Assembly: GCA_963741305.1 (NCBI GenBank)
Contig: CAVUHL010000003.1
Span: 8,184,001 to 8,248,000, forward strand
DNA: 64,000 bases
Direction: 5' to 3'
DNA from: DATMER01 sp963741305
GTDB lineage: Bacteria; Acidobacteriota; Thermoanaerobaculia; Multivoradales; UBA5704
Each line of letters starts with the position of its first letter. Positions within the stretch are counted from its first letter, which is position 1. The notes beneath the pieces were generated by a model that was given only the letters and a program-made list of their open reading frames with translations, searched no databases and was not told the origin of the DNA. Shown piece after piece: positions 24,257 through 32,010 of the stretch. The position numbers were made by a program, and so were the translations under genes.

Positions 24257-25291
24257 TTAGCGGTCGTTCCGGTACCGGTCGTCATACCGGTTGGTGTCGC
24301 GGTCGTAGTAGCCGTACCGCTGCTCGACCTTGTTCTGGAACTGGCGTGGACGCCGGCCCATCCAGTTGTCCCGGTCGCCGAAGCGGCCGCCGTCGTAGTT
24401 CTGGTGGTAGTAGACGGCCTGATGGCGGCGGTCCGCCCACAGGGCCGTCACGTCGGTGATCTCGAAGGCGATGCCTTCCCAATCGCAGTAGCCGCCGTCG
24501 ACCACCCGGCCGACCACGCGGGCATGGTCCCCAGTGCGCAGGCCATAGGTGTTGTTCACAAGCATGTAGAGGTCGCCGTTGTCGTCGCGCAGGGCCTGGC
24601 ACTGATAGCCCTCGTTGGTGAGGTAACCGTCGACGGCGATCGTGTCGCCCCGGTTCCAGCTGCGCCCGCCCGCGTAGTTCTGGTAGCGGTTGTTGGAGCG
24701 GTCGTAGAAGCGGTTCCGCGGGAAAGCGTAACGCTGGGTATTGTTCCGGCGCTGCAGCTCGGTCCGGCGCTGGAGGTCCGCGCGCCGCTGAAGCTCAGCG
24801 CGGCGGTTCAGCTCGGCCTGCTGCTGGAGCTGGGCGCGGCGGTTCAGCTCGGCTTGGCGGCTCTCGCGGACCCGGCGCTCGCGCTGGGTCTGCTCGTACT
24901 GCTGCTTCAGCCGCTGCGACTCGGCCTGCCGCTGGCGCTCGGACTGGCGACGGACCTCGGCCTGCTGCTTGGCAGCCTGCCGCTCGGCGGCACGCTGGCG
25001 GTTCAGGTCGGCCTGGCGCTGGGCCGCTGCCCTGCGCTCCTGGCCCTGATTCGAGCGCTGATTGTCCTGGGCGCGGTTCGGCCGGGCCTCCTGCTTCTGG
25101 TTGCGGTTCTGCGCCTGGGCCCGCGCCTGAGCCCGATTGCCCTTCTTCTCGTTCTTGTCAGCCCGTTCCGACTGAGCATTCCGGCCCGGCGAGGGGGCTG
25201 CAAAGCTGTCCACCGGCAGCGCCAGGGCCGCCGACAGCAACAATACCGGCCCGAAGACCTTCGCGAGCGGCTTGGATTTGCTGGTGTTCAT
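24257..25291 (-). CDS. Secreted protein: long Gln/Arg helix plus two-cysteine domain, paralogue 3
   Basis: 344 residues. A signal peptide (to about 31) is followed by a region of about 160 residues made almost entirely of Gln, Arg, Ala and Glu (about 40-195), with near-repeats such as LNRRAELQRRADLQRR, predicted as one long charged helix or coiled coil. The same two-cysteine domain as in the two downstream genes follows (VDGYLTNEGYQCQALRDDNG ... GDHARVVGRV ... YCDWEG). The tail is rich in Tyr, Asp and Arg. The long basic helix could bind nucleic acid, polysaccharide or the cell surface. Upstream faces mqnD across a 176-bp divergent region. Confidence 0.8.
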   Translation of the reverse strand: MNTSKSKPLAKVFGPVLLLSAALALPVDSFAAPSPGRNAQSERADKNEKKGNRAQARAQAQNRNQKQEARPNRAQDNQRSNQGQERRAAAQRQADLNRQRAAERQAAKQQAEVRRQSERQRQAESQRLKQQYEQTQRERRVRESRQAELNRRAQLQQQAELNRRAELQRRADLQRRTELQRRNNTQRYAFPRNRFYDRSNNRYQNYAGGRSWNRGDTIAVDGYLTNEGYQCQALRDDNGDLYMLVNNTYGLRTGDHARVVGRVVDGGYCDWEGIAFEITDVTALWADRRHQAVYYHQNYDGGRFGDRDNWMGRRPRQFQNKVEQRYGYYDRDTNRYDDRYRNDR

Positions 25292-25467
25292 GGCTGTTGC
25301 CTCCTAGTTGTGTCCGGCCCCGAGGAGCCGCGTCTGCCAGCTCTATGTAGCAAGGCATGTGCCACAGAGATAAGTCATTACCTGGCAATCGTTTGCCTCC
25401 TTATTCCCAGGAGATCCGTCCTGTCATGAGGACAGGCGTGGACACCTCTGTGATACCCTCCCGCGCC

Positions 25468-26313
25468 ATGACCAAGACCATCATCCGCATCGCGCACAGT
25501 CCGGACTCGGACGACGCGTTCATGTTCTATGCACTGACCCAGGGGCTGCTCGACACCGAGGGGCTGGAGATCCAGCACGTCCTGCAGGACATCGAGTCTC
25601 TGAACCAGGCCGCGTTCCAGGGCACCTACGAGATCACGGCCCTCTCCTTCCACGGCTACGCCCATCTGGCCGACCGCTACCAGCTCATGCCCTCGGGCGC
25701 GAGCTTCGGGGACAATTACGGCCCGGTCGTGGTCTCCCGGTCGCCGATGGGGCGGAACGACCTCGTGGGATGCAAGGTGGCGGTGCCGGGCGAGCTGACC
25801 ACCGCGAACCTGGTCCTGCACCTCTGGCAGCCGGAGGTGCACCACGAGATCTTCCCCTTCGACAAGATCCTCGACGTGGTTGCCGAGGGGCAGGTGGACG
25901 CCGGAGTTGTCATCCATGAAGGACAGTTGACCTACGGTGACCTCGGGCTGCGGAAGGTGGAAGACCTCGGGGTCTGGTGGAAGGAGGAGACCGGCGGTCC
26001 GCTCCCCCTGGGCGGCAACGGCATCCGGCGGGACATCGACCCGGAGCTCAAGGTGCGGCTCTGCCGGCTGCTGACCGAGAGCATCGCCTACGGGCTCGAC
26101 CACCGCGACGAGGCGCTGGACTACGCCATCCGCTACGCCCGCGGGCTGGAAGACGACCGCGAGCGCTCCGACCGCTTCGTGGGCATGTACGTGAACGACT
26201 GGACCCGCGGCTACGGCGAGGCCGGCCGGCGGGCTGTGCAGCTCCTCCTGGACCGGGGGCACGAGGCGGGGTTCCTGCCGGAACGGGTGACGGCCGAGTT
26301 CATCGACGTATGA
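25468..26313 (+). CDS. mqnD: 1,4-dihydroxy-6-naphthoate synthase (futalosine menaquinone pathway)
   Basis: 281 residues from the ATG at 25468, which begins the family's core (IRIAHSPDSDDAFMFYALTQ); the frame is open upstream to 25357. MqnD has a periplasmic-binding-protein fold. The visible features are the N-terminal S-P-D-x-D-D-A-F-M loop, the SFHGYAHLADRY strand, GDNYGPVVVS and the hinge region with GVVIHEGQLTYGDLG. The enzyme converts cyclic dehypoxanthine futalosine to 1,4-dihydroxy-6-naphthoate. Other mqn genes are not in the window. The stop overlaps the phosphatase start by four bases. Confidence 0.88.
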   Translation: MTKTIIRIAHSPDSDDAFMFYALTQGLLDTEGLEIQHVLQDIESLNQAAFQGTYEITALSFHGYAHLADRYQLMPSGASFGDNYGPVVVSRSPMGRNDLVGCKVAVPGELTTANLVLHLWQPEVHHEIFPFDKILDVVAEGQVDAGVVIHEGQLTYGDLGLRKVEDLGVWWKEETGGPLPLGGNGIRRDIDPELKVRLCRLLTESIAYGLDHRDEALDYAIRYARGLEDDRERSDRFVGMYVNDWTRGYGEAGRRAVQLLLDRGHEAGFLPERVTAEFIDV

Positions 26314-26960
26314 CCCGTCCCGCCGCCCTGGTCTTCGACCTCGATGGAACGCTCGTCGACTCCCGGCGCGACATCGCCACCGGTCTGAACCGCCTGCGCT
26401 CGGACCTCGGGTTGCCGCCGCTGCCGCTGGAACAGGTGGTGACCCTGGTGGGGGAGGGGGCCAAGGTGCTGGTGCGCCGCGCCCTGGCCGACTGGGACCA
26501 GGAGCCGACGAAGGAGATCCTGGACCGCTACCTCTCCTACTACGCCGAGGTCTGCCTGGACACGACCGTCCCCTACCCCGGGATCGAAGGGATGCTGGCC
26601 GAGCTGGCGCCCGATTACCGCATGGCGGTGCTGAGCAACAAGTCGGAGCGTCTGTCGATCGAGATCCTGGAGGGGCTGGACCTGGCCTGGCGCTTCAAGT
26701 CGGTCCTCGGTGGGGACAGCCTGCCGACCCGCAAGCCCAACCCGGCGGGCCTGAACGCCCTCGCCGACCGTTTCGACGTACCAGTCGAGCGCCTGATGCT
26801 GATCGGCGACTCGCGCATCGACGCCGAGACCGCCCGCAACGCCGGCTGCGCCTTCGCCCTGGTCAAGTGGGGCTTCCTGGGCACCCCGGGGATGGAAGGG
26901 CTGGAGGCCGACCTCACCGTCTCCACGCCGGAAGAGCTCGTGCAGAAGCTCACGGCCTGA
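26310..26960 (+). CDS. HAD-family phosphatase, phosphoglycolate-phosphatase-like
   Basis: 216 residues, coupled to mqnD by an ATGA overlap. HAD motif I is VFDLDGTLVDS (Asp10 nucleophile, Asp12). Motif II is VLSNKS near residue 110. Motif III is the Lys in RKPNPAGL and motif IV is LMLIGDSRIDAETA. The helical cap between motifs I and II marks subclass I (Gph/PGP). Substrate unknown; phosphoglycolate or another small phosphate ester is likely. The integrated element begins about 65 bp after its stop. Confidence 0.88.
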   Translation: MTRPAALVFDLDGTLVDSRRDIATGLNRLRSDLGLPPLPLEQVVTLVGEGAKVLVRRALADWDQEPTKEILDRYLSYYAEVCLDTTVPYPGIEGMLAELAPDYRMAVLSNKSERLSIEILEGLDLAWRFKSVLGGDSLPTRKPNPAGLNALADRFDVPVERLMLIGDSRIDAETARNAGCAFALVKWGFLGTPGMEGLEADLTVSTPEELVQKLTA

Positions 26961-27026
26961 GTCGGATCCCGTAAAGGGGGGAGCGCACCCCGGCCGCACG
27001 GGGCCGCCCCCATTCCAATACAATTC

Positions 27027-27038
27027 AATTGTCAAAGA
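27027..27038. other. Candidate attL core
   Basis: AATTGTCAAAGA, repeated exactly at 61458-61469. Flanks differ on both sides, as expected for att hybrids. It follows the HAD gene by 66 bp and does not lie in a tRNA. Confidence 0.6.
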
Positions 27039-27123
27039 GCAAAAAATTGGCCCTACAATTTGGCCGTAAGTCTATGTAACAGAGAGGTTTAAGGAGGGGA
27101 CGGCGAGGTGTGGCCGAAGGGCC

Positions 27124-27143
27124 GCGTAACCCATGCGTAACCC
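27124..27143 (+). promoter_or_regulatory. Paired GCGTAACCC motifs, candidate left integrase arm sites
   Basis: GCGTAACCC occurs at 27124-27132 and 27135-27143, an 11-bp spacing (one helical turn). The same motif, once with A for G, is paired at the other end of the element (61331-61351). The position fits arm-type sites of a tyrosine integrase. Confidence 0.6.
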
Positions 27144-27443
27144 AGTCTTTACGCCTCTCGTAGCCTCCTAGAGCACTCTCGCCGAGCGGGCTGAGGCGCG
27201 GACGCAGGGTCGGACACTCTACAGGCGCTCCAAGGCCCGATGGCCGGGTTTGCTGGCCCGAGGTGCAGCTCGCCGCAGAGACAGCGCCAGGGTGCCTCTG
27301 CTTGCGAAGACGGGGGAAGCTGCTGCGGCGGCGAAGAGGCGGGACGAGGTGAGGTGGCGCGTGCGCAGGTCGGCGCGAGGGAGATCACTTCTCGGAGTGC
27401 CACGGCCGGAGGCCCGGTCGCGGCGGCGAAAGCAGCCTACGCT

Positions 27444-27485
27444 CCCCCACCGGCTTCGGTTGCGCGTTTCCGAAGTCGGTGGGGG
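27444..27485. other. Strong hairpin downstream of the early operon
   Basis: CCCCCACCGGCTTCGG and CCGAAGTCGGTGGGGG form a 16-bp stem with one mismatch and a 10-nt loop. It follows the excisionase-like gene by about 100 bp on the minus strand. No U-tract; possible terminator or structural site. Confidence 0.5.
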
Positions 27486-27582
27486 TGGCAGCGGGCCAGG
27501 TGCGGCGGTGGATGGCGTATCAGAACGACCCCAGGCCAGCAGGTTGCTCCAGCCAGGGCGGTACTGCTCGTAAACACGCCGG

Positions 27583-27807
27583 CTATTCCTCCGGGCCGGG
27601 ATCGGCGGTGCTGTTGCGCGTCCGGTGGTCGAGGTATTCGTTGATGTCGCGCAGGCGGTAGATGACACGCGAGCCACATTTCACAAATCGGGGGCCGATT
27701 CCTTTATAGCGCCAGACTTCCAGGGTGCCCGGTTTGACGCCGAGAAGCGGCGCGGCGGCGAGGGTGTCGAAGACAGGCTCGATCTTGGAAACGTTAGGCT
27801 TGTCCAT
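27583..27807 (-). CDS. AlpA/excisionase-like helix-turn-helix protein
   Basis: 74 residues from the ATG at 27807. The sequence AAPLLGVKPGTLEVWRYKGIGPRFVKCGSRVIYR is the winged-helix pattern of AlpA/Xis-type proteins (MerR-like excisionases): helix-turn-helix, then the GPRFVKxGxRVxYR wing, then a DINEYLDHRT helix. It is the last gene of the leftward operon and overlaps the recombinase gene end by 14 bp. Its position beside the left end suits control of integrase directionality. Confidence 0.85.
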   Translation of the reverse strand: MDKPNVSKIEPVFDTLAAAPLLGVKPGTLEVWRYKGIGPRFVKCGSRVIYRLRDINEYLDHRTRNSTADPGPEE

Positions 27808-28675
27808 GGGGAACCTCCGAAGCGGTTGCGGGGTTAGTAAGGCTTTTGGCGGATGCGGATGCACCCGCTTGTTGGCTGATCAGTCCGATTTCCAGGAGCC
27901 GAGCGCGGATGCGGATGCGGCTCACGTGCAGGTGACAGGCGACGGCGGCGACGCTCGGCATCTTGCGCCAGGCGGCGGCGAGGGCCTCATCATCGAGGGG
28001 GTTTGCGGGCCGGCCGCCCCTCGGGAGGCCTCCGCGGGCGGCGAGCGCTCGGGCGCGGGCTCCGTCATCGACTTGGCCCGCAGCACGGAGGGCGCGGAGG
28101 CGCTTGCGTGCGGTGCCCACCGAGATGCCGAGCTTGCGGGCGAGGTCTCGCATGGAGAGCGGACGACGGCCTCCCCGGCCTTCCCAGCAGGTCAGCAGCT
28201 CCAAGGCATTGACGGTCGCCGCGGGACGGCCCCAGCGCTCGCCGGGCGTGCGCAGGCGGGCGAGCTTTGCGGCTTCAGCGCGGAGCTGGTGGTCGAGACG
28301 ATTGGAGATTTCGAGCCAGTCTCGCCAGCGGATTGCTCCGCCTGGGTCAGTGGTGTCGAGGTGGTCCTCCGTGGCGATCAGGGCGACTTCCTGGATGGCG
28401 AGGACGTGGCCCAGGTCGGCCAAGTGGCGCAGGGAGCGCGCCAGATGGCTCAGGGTGCGGACGAGGATGCCCTGGACGGCTTTCGATCGTACGGCCTCTA
28501 CAAGGCTCCTGAGTCCGTTTCTCGACCCTTCGGGCCAGGGGCCTTGGTCAGCGCACTCAAGGGCGACTTCCCAGCCCCTCCGGGCCGCGTGGGCGGCCAG
28601 TTCGGCGAGGATCTGCTCGACCGTCTCTCGGCCGTGGTCGGCGGCTGAGGTGCGCGCGTAAAGGGCGACTAGCAT
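27794..28675 (-). CDS. Serine recombinase (resolvase-type N-terminus)
   Basis: 293 residues from the ATG at 28675, whose A is shared with the upstream stop (TGATG). The N-terminus LVALYARTSAADHGRETVEQ matches the resolvase catalytic start, Y-A-R-x-S, with the catalytic Ser shifted by one (ARTSA). The centre has GILVRTLSHLARSLRHL, like the L-x-R-L-x-R-S/D motif. A C-terminal helix-turn-helix is near MRDLARKLGISVGTARKRL and a second near VAAVACHLHVSRIRI. It may resolve replication dimers of the element or have been reduced to a regulator. Confidence 0.8.
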   Translation of the reverse strand: MLVALYARTSAADHGRETVEQILAELAAHAARRGWEVALECADQGPWPEGSRNGLRSLVEAVRSKAVQGILVRTLSHLARSLRHLADLGHVLAIQEVALIATEDHLDTTDPGGAIRWRDWLEISNRLDHQLRAEAAKLARLRTPGERWGRPAATVNALELLTCWEGRGGRRPLSMRDLARKLGISVGTARKRLRALRAAGQVDDGARARALAARGGLPRGGRPANPLDDEALAAAWRKMPSVAAVACHLHVSRIRIRARLLEIGLISQQAGASASAKSLTNPATASEVPHGQA

Positions 28676-29058
28676 CAGCGAGTTTTCCTCTGGCGCCGGT
28701 AGCGTTCGACGATCTTCTCGATGCGCTTGGGCGAGAGCGGCCCCCGGAGTCCGGTGATGACCGGCGCATTTTCGGCCCACAGGCGGCGCTCAGTGAGCCA
28801 GGCCAGCAGCCGGCCTCCGATGTCGCCGGACAGCACGGCGTACAAGGTCACGCCCTGGCGAGGAACGGCGACCAGGAGCCTCCCTTGGTCCATGGTGACC
28901 GCCGAGGCGCGCAGGCGAGAGATCTCCCTGGGCGTGAGGCCGGCCGCGAGCAGCGCCAGGATCGCGCCGTCGCGCAAGCCCACGGGCCACCCCAGCCGCA
29001 TCCGCCCGGGATCGACCCGGAGCAGAATCTCGTGCGTTCCTTCTGACCGGAAGTGCAT
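28675..29058 (-). CDS. Small tyrosine-recombinase-like protein, catalytic Arg missing
   Basis: 127 residues from the ATG at 29058, overlapping the dnaB stop by one base and the recombinase start. The segment LRDGAILALLAAGLTPREISRLRASAV matches the first part of the tyrosine-recombinase catalytic domain (R-D-x-A-I-L-x-L-L-x-x-x-G-L-R-x-x-E-L-x-x-L-R). The position of the catalytic Arg (G-L-R) is Thr here, and the His-x-x-Arg and Tyr motifs are absent. It is probably an accessory DNA-binding relic. This assignment is tentative. Confidence 0.5.
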   Translation of the reverse strand: MHFRSEGTHEILLRVDPGRMRLGWPVGLRDGAILALLAAGLTPREISRLRASAVTMDQGRLLVAVPRQGVTLYAVLSGDIGGRLLAWLTERRLWAENAPVITGLRGPLSPKRIEKIVERYRRQRKTR

Positions 29059-30413
29059 CAGAACGGCTCCGCTCCGGCCCGCTCCGGCGTTGTGCAGTTG
29101 CGGAAGGAGGTGGTCGCGCCGATCCAGGCCAGCTCGACGGTGCCCGTCTCTCCGTGGCGGTGCTTGGCGACGATGAGCTCCGCGAGGCCTCGGAGGGTGT
29201 CGTCGGCGGGTGCGTACACTTCGGGACGGTGGACGAAGGCGACCTGGTCGGCGTGCTGCCCGATCGCGTCGGATTCTGCGAGGTCGGCGAGCTGCGGGCG
29301 CGGATCGCTCCGGCGCGTCAGCTCGCGGTTGAGCTGAGAGAGGGCGATCAGCGGAAGGCCCAACTCGCCGGCCAGCTCTTTGAGACGACGGGCGATGAGC
29401 GCGATCTCCAGCCGCCGGTTTTCGACACGGATGCCGGCGGTGAGGAGCTGGAGGTAGTCCACGACCAGGAGCGCGAGGTCGGGATGCTGCGCCTTGAGCC
29501 ACCAAGCCCGGGCTTCGAGGTCGCGCAGCGCAAGGCCCGGGCTGTAGTCCAGGAAGAGCGGCGCCGCGATCATGCGCTTCGTGGCGGCGAAGAGGTCTTG
29601 CCATTGCCGGGTGGAGAGGTGGGCGTCGCGAAGTTGGCGAGAGGCGATGTCGGCCTCGGCGGCGCCGAGCTTGATGCCGATCTCATCGGACCGCATCTCG
29701 AGGGAGAAGACGCCGACGGGCCGCTTCAGCGTGACCGCTACGTGCCGGGTGAGGTCGAGCGCCAGCGAGGTCTTGCCCATTCCGGGCCTTCCCGCGATGA
29801 CGTACAGGCCGCCCGGCAGGAAGCCGGGTCCGAGCTGATCCCAGGCCGGAAAGCCGGAGGTGAGCCCGCGAAGGGCCTGCGAGCGACCCTCATCGAGGAC
29901 TTCCAGCAGCCGCTCCAGGACCGCGCCGGCGCCCTCCCAGTGCGTCCGGGCTGCACGGCCCAGGAGCTTGTCGGCAGAGCTGCGAAGGTCGGCCAGAAGC
30001 TCGTGGACCGGGCGCGTCGTGGAAGCCGCTGCAAGAAGGGTGTGCTGCGTCTCTGTGATCAATTCGCGCCGGACGCTCCTCTCCTTGACGATCGCCACGT
30101 ACTCATCCAGCCGGCCCACGTCCGGCAGATCCAGGTCGAGCGCCGCGAGGTACCCCATGCCGCCGATCGCATCGAACTTCCCGGCCTGTTGGAGATGGGC
30201 CTGGAGGGTGAGGACATCCGGGGTGGAGCCCGCGTCGGCGACGTCGAGGAAGGCTTGATAGAGCAGGCGGTGGCGCTCGATGTGCCAGTCGCGCGGCTCC
30301 ATGCGTGTACGGACCTGGGCGATTCGCAAGGGATCAAGGAGCAGCGCGCCGAGCACGGCGCGCTCGGCTTCCTCGCTGTGCGGGAGAGCTTTCTGCCGCT
30401 GGTTCCCCTTCAT
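29058..30413 (-). CDS. dnaB: Replicative DNA helicase, DnaB family
   Basis: 451 residues. The DnaB N-terminal domain (about 10-110: PHSEEAERAVLGALLLDP) is followed by a linker and a RecA-fold helicase domain. Walker A is GRPGMGKT (208-215), Walker B LLVVDYLQLL, then SQLNRELTRRSDPRPQLADL with the arginine-finger region and a DQVAFVHRPEVY end. Length is normal. It unwinds DNA at the fork and would replicate the element. It is coupled by a four-base overlap to the loader gene upstream (30410-30413). Confidence 0.95.
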   Translation of the reverse strand: MKGNQRQKALPHSEEAERAVLGALLLDPLRIAQVRTRMEPRDWHIERHRLLYQAFLDVADAGSTPDVLTLQAHLQQAGKFDAIGGMGYLAALDLDLPDVGRLDEYVAIVKERSVRRELITETQHTLLAAASTTRPVHELLADLRSSADKLLGRAARTHWEGAGAVLERLLEVLDEGRSQALRGLTSGFPAWDQLGPGFLPGGLYVIAGRPGMGKTSLALDLTRHVAVTLKRPVGVFSLEMRSDEIGIKLGAAEADIASRQLRDAHLSTRQWQDLFAATKRMIAAPLFLDYSPGLALRDLEARAWWLKAQHPDLALLVVDYLQLLTAGIRVENRRLEIALIARRLKELAGELGLPLIALSQLNRELTRRSDPRPQLADLAESDAIGQHADQVAFVHRPEVYAPADDTLRGLAELIVAKHRHGETGTVELAWIGATTSFRNCTTPERAGAEPF

Positions 30414-31177
30414 GGGCGGGCCTCCCTCAGCCGGGTGTCGGTGCCGCCAGTGCGGACATGAAGGCCGGAGAGCCAGCGCGAGAGCATGGGCGGCGGCGTG
30501 GCGGCGTTCGGATCACACAGCAGCTCGGGCAGGAGCTGGCTGGTGACGATGGTTGGCAAGCAGCTCTCGTCGCGGGTGCGTGTGATGAGCAAAAGGCGCT
30601 CCATGTACCAGTCGGCGGCGGCGCCGGTGAGCGGTTCGTCCAGGACGAGGAGCGAGGTAACGAGCAGGGGCGCGATAACGTCCTCGACGGCGGTGAGGTC
30701 GCGCTGAATGCGGCGCGACAGCTCGGGGCCGGAGATCCAGAGTCCACGACGGCCGGTGCGCAGGTGCTCGGCAAGGAGCACGGTGGCAATGCCGGTTTTG
30801 CCGGTGCCGGTAGGCCCCCAGAGCGCGAGCCAGCGGGGCGACGGTTGATCCCGTCCCCCCTGGGTTTGATCCCGTCCCCCCTTAGTTTGATCCCGTCCCC
30901 CCTCTCCCCGGCCCTCTCCCCCAGCGCTGGGGGAGAGGGAGGTGGCTCCCTGCCGCGGTGGCCAGTTTTCCAGGCGCTCGGGCCAGGTGCGTTGGAAGTA
31001 CGCGGACCAGCTCTCGCGGGTGAGACCGCGGAAGAGCTTGGGGATGCCCGCGTCAGTCTCGGTGAAGGCGCTCGCGGCCCGCCGAGCCTCAAGGCAGGCG
31101 TAGCAGAGGCCGTTTTCAGGGATGCGGCCGAAGGCAACCTGGTCTTCGCCGCATTGTTTGCAGTTCCAGGGGGTCAT
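30410..31177 (-). CDS. DnaC-like helicase-loader ATPase with N-terminal zinc finger
   Basis: 255 residues. A Cys4 zinc motif is at the N-terminus (C6, C9, C25, C28). The AAA+ core has Walker A GPTGTGKT (121-128) and Walker B LLVLDEPL (about 177-184). It matches DnaC/IstB-type loaders and sits directly before dnaB. Residues about 79-113 are a low-complexity insert, Ser/Gly-rich then three GGRDQTx heptads, encoded by repeats at 30845-30945; the ATPase fold would be intact without it. It starts by an ATGA overlap with the initiator-like gene. Confidence 0.85.
   Translation of the reverse strand: MTPWNCKQCGEDQVAFGRIPENGLCYACLEARRAASAFTETDAGIPKLFRGLTRESWSAYFQRTWPERLENWPPRQGATSLSPSAGGEGRGEGGRDQTKGGRDQTQGGRDQPSPRWLALWGPTGTGKTGIATVLLAEHLRTGRRGLWISGPELSRRIQRDLTAVEDVIAPLLVTSLLVLDEPLTGAAADWYMERLLLITRTRDESCLPTIVTSQLLPELLCDPNAATPPPMLSRWLSGLHVRTGGTDTRLREARP
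30845..30945. repeat. In-frame repeat insertion within the loader gene
   Basis: TTGATCCCGTCCCCCC occurs three times at exact 21-bp steps (30845, 30866, 30887). It is followed by a palindrome, CCCTCTCCCCCAGC / GCTGGGGGAGAGGG, around 30911-30939. The block is an in-frame insert in the zinc-finger to Walker A linker. The palindromic part looks like a dispersed REP-type repeat. Confidence 0.8.
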
Positions 31178-32004
31178 GACTCCTCCGTGTTAGCGATGAT
31201 TTCGAGGGCCTGCTGCCGGCGGATCTCGTCGGAGCCGGCGGCCCAGAGGATCTCGCGGCCGGCGCGGGCGCTGATGGTCCTTCCACCCGGCCCGAAGCGA
31301 GCCGGTCTCGCGGCTTGCTCCACCACGACCCGATGCACGTAGGCGAGTGGCTCTCGCTTGTTCGCCAAGCCGGCCTGGACGAGCCGCCCAAGCAGCTCCA
31401 AGAGCGGCTCGATGCCGCCGAGAGTCTTCGACCAGAGACCGATCTGCCCAGGGCTCGGCAAGGGCACTCCCGCCTCTTCGAGCAGCAGGTTGACTCGAAA
31501 GACGGCGCTTTGCGGCCCCGGCAGGGGCCGGAGACCGCAGGTCTCCTGTTTTTGCTTTTCAGGGGGCGTGAGGGGGATTTGGGGGTATAGGGGGATTAGG
31601 GGGTCTGGGGGGAAAGGGGGAAGAGGGGGAAAAGGGGGAGCGGGGGGGGCCGAAAGGGTGCAATCGGCTTCATCCTTTCCGGCTGAAAGGGTGCAATCGG
31701 CTTCACCCTTTTCCTCAAAGGGTGCAGCCGGCTTCACCCTTTCCGAGCCGACCGTGAGCCGGTAGGTCGAGCGATGGCCGCGGCCGTCGCCGGGCGTCAC
31801 GGCGAGCTCGCCGGCAGCGACCAGCTCGTCGAGGATCTGCTTCACGCGGCGACGGCTGAGACGGACGCAGCTCTGGAGGGTGGCCTGATCGGCGATCCAG
31901 ACGCCATTCGCGTCGGAGTGGCTGGCCACGGCGGCGAGGACGAGGAGGGCCGTCCCGGTCTGGCGGGAGTGCTTCCAGAGGGCGGGGAAGTGCTCAGGCG
32001 CCAT
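31174..32004 (-). CDS. Phage replication initiator-like protein with HTH and proline linker
   Basis: 276 residues. The N-terminal winged helix-turn-helix (about 10-80: LVLAAVASHSDANGVW, then LQSCVRLSRRRVKQILDEL) resembles lambda-O/DnaD-type initiators. Next is a linker with two near-copies of EADCTLSA, then a Pro-rich run (about 117-145). The C-terminal half is helical (LLLEEAGVPLPSPGQIGLWSK...). It is followed by the DnaC-like and DnaB genes, the classical order for an O-P-type replication module. The repeats that encode its linker look like iterons, so the origin may lie inside the gene. Confidence 0.78.
   Translation of the reverse strand: MAPEHFPALWKHSRQTGTALLVLAAVASHSDANGVWIADQATLQSCVRLSRRRVKQILDELVAAGELAVTPGDGRGHRSTYRLTVGSERVKPAAPFEEKGEADCTLSAGKDEADCTLSAPPAPPFPPLPPFPPDPLIPLYPQIPLTPPEKQKQETCGLRPLPGPQSAVFRVNLLLEEAGVPLPSPGQIGLWSKTLGGIEPLLELLGRLVQAGLANKREPLAYVHRVVVEQAARPARFGPGGRTISARAGREILWAAGSDEIRRQQALEIIANTEES
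31592..31742. other. Candidate replication origin: three iterons beside a G-run tract
   Basis: AAAGGGTG-CAATCGGCTT-CACCCTTT-type units of 26 bp occur at 31653, 31686 and 31717. They differ at one to three bases, and each is itself an inverted repeat (AAAGGGTG/CACCCTTT). Just to the left (31561-31650) the plus strand has about ten runs of four or more G separated by 3-6 bases, able to form G-quadruplexes. The arrangement, iterons inside the initiator gene, parallels lambda ori. Confidence 0.65.
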
Positions 32005-32010
32005 GGACTC

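Larger units (their letters stand above)
27039..27582. other. Left-end non-coding stretch of the element
   Basis: About 540 bp without a convincing gene. It holds the two GCGTAACCC sites near its left side and a strong hairpin at 27444-27485. The open frames in it are compositionally random. It probably corresponds to the attP arm region. Confidence 0.5.

Noticed and set aside
27021..27060. tRNA gene as integration target
   Set aside because: No cloverleaf or T-loop sequence is seen at either end.
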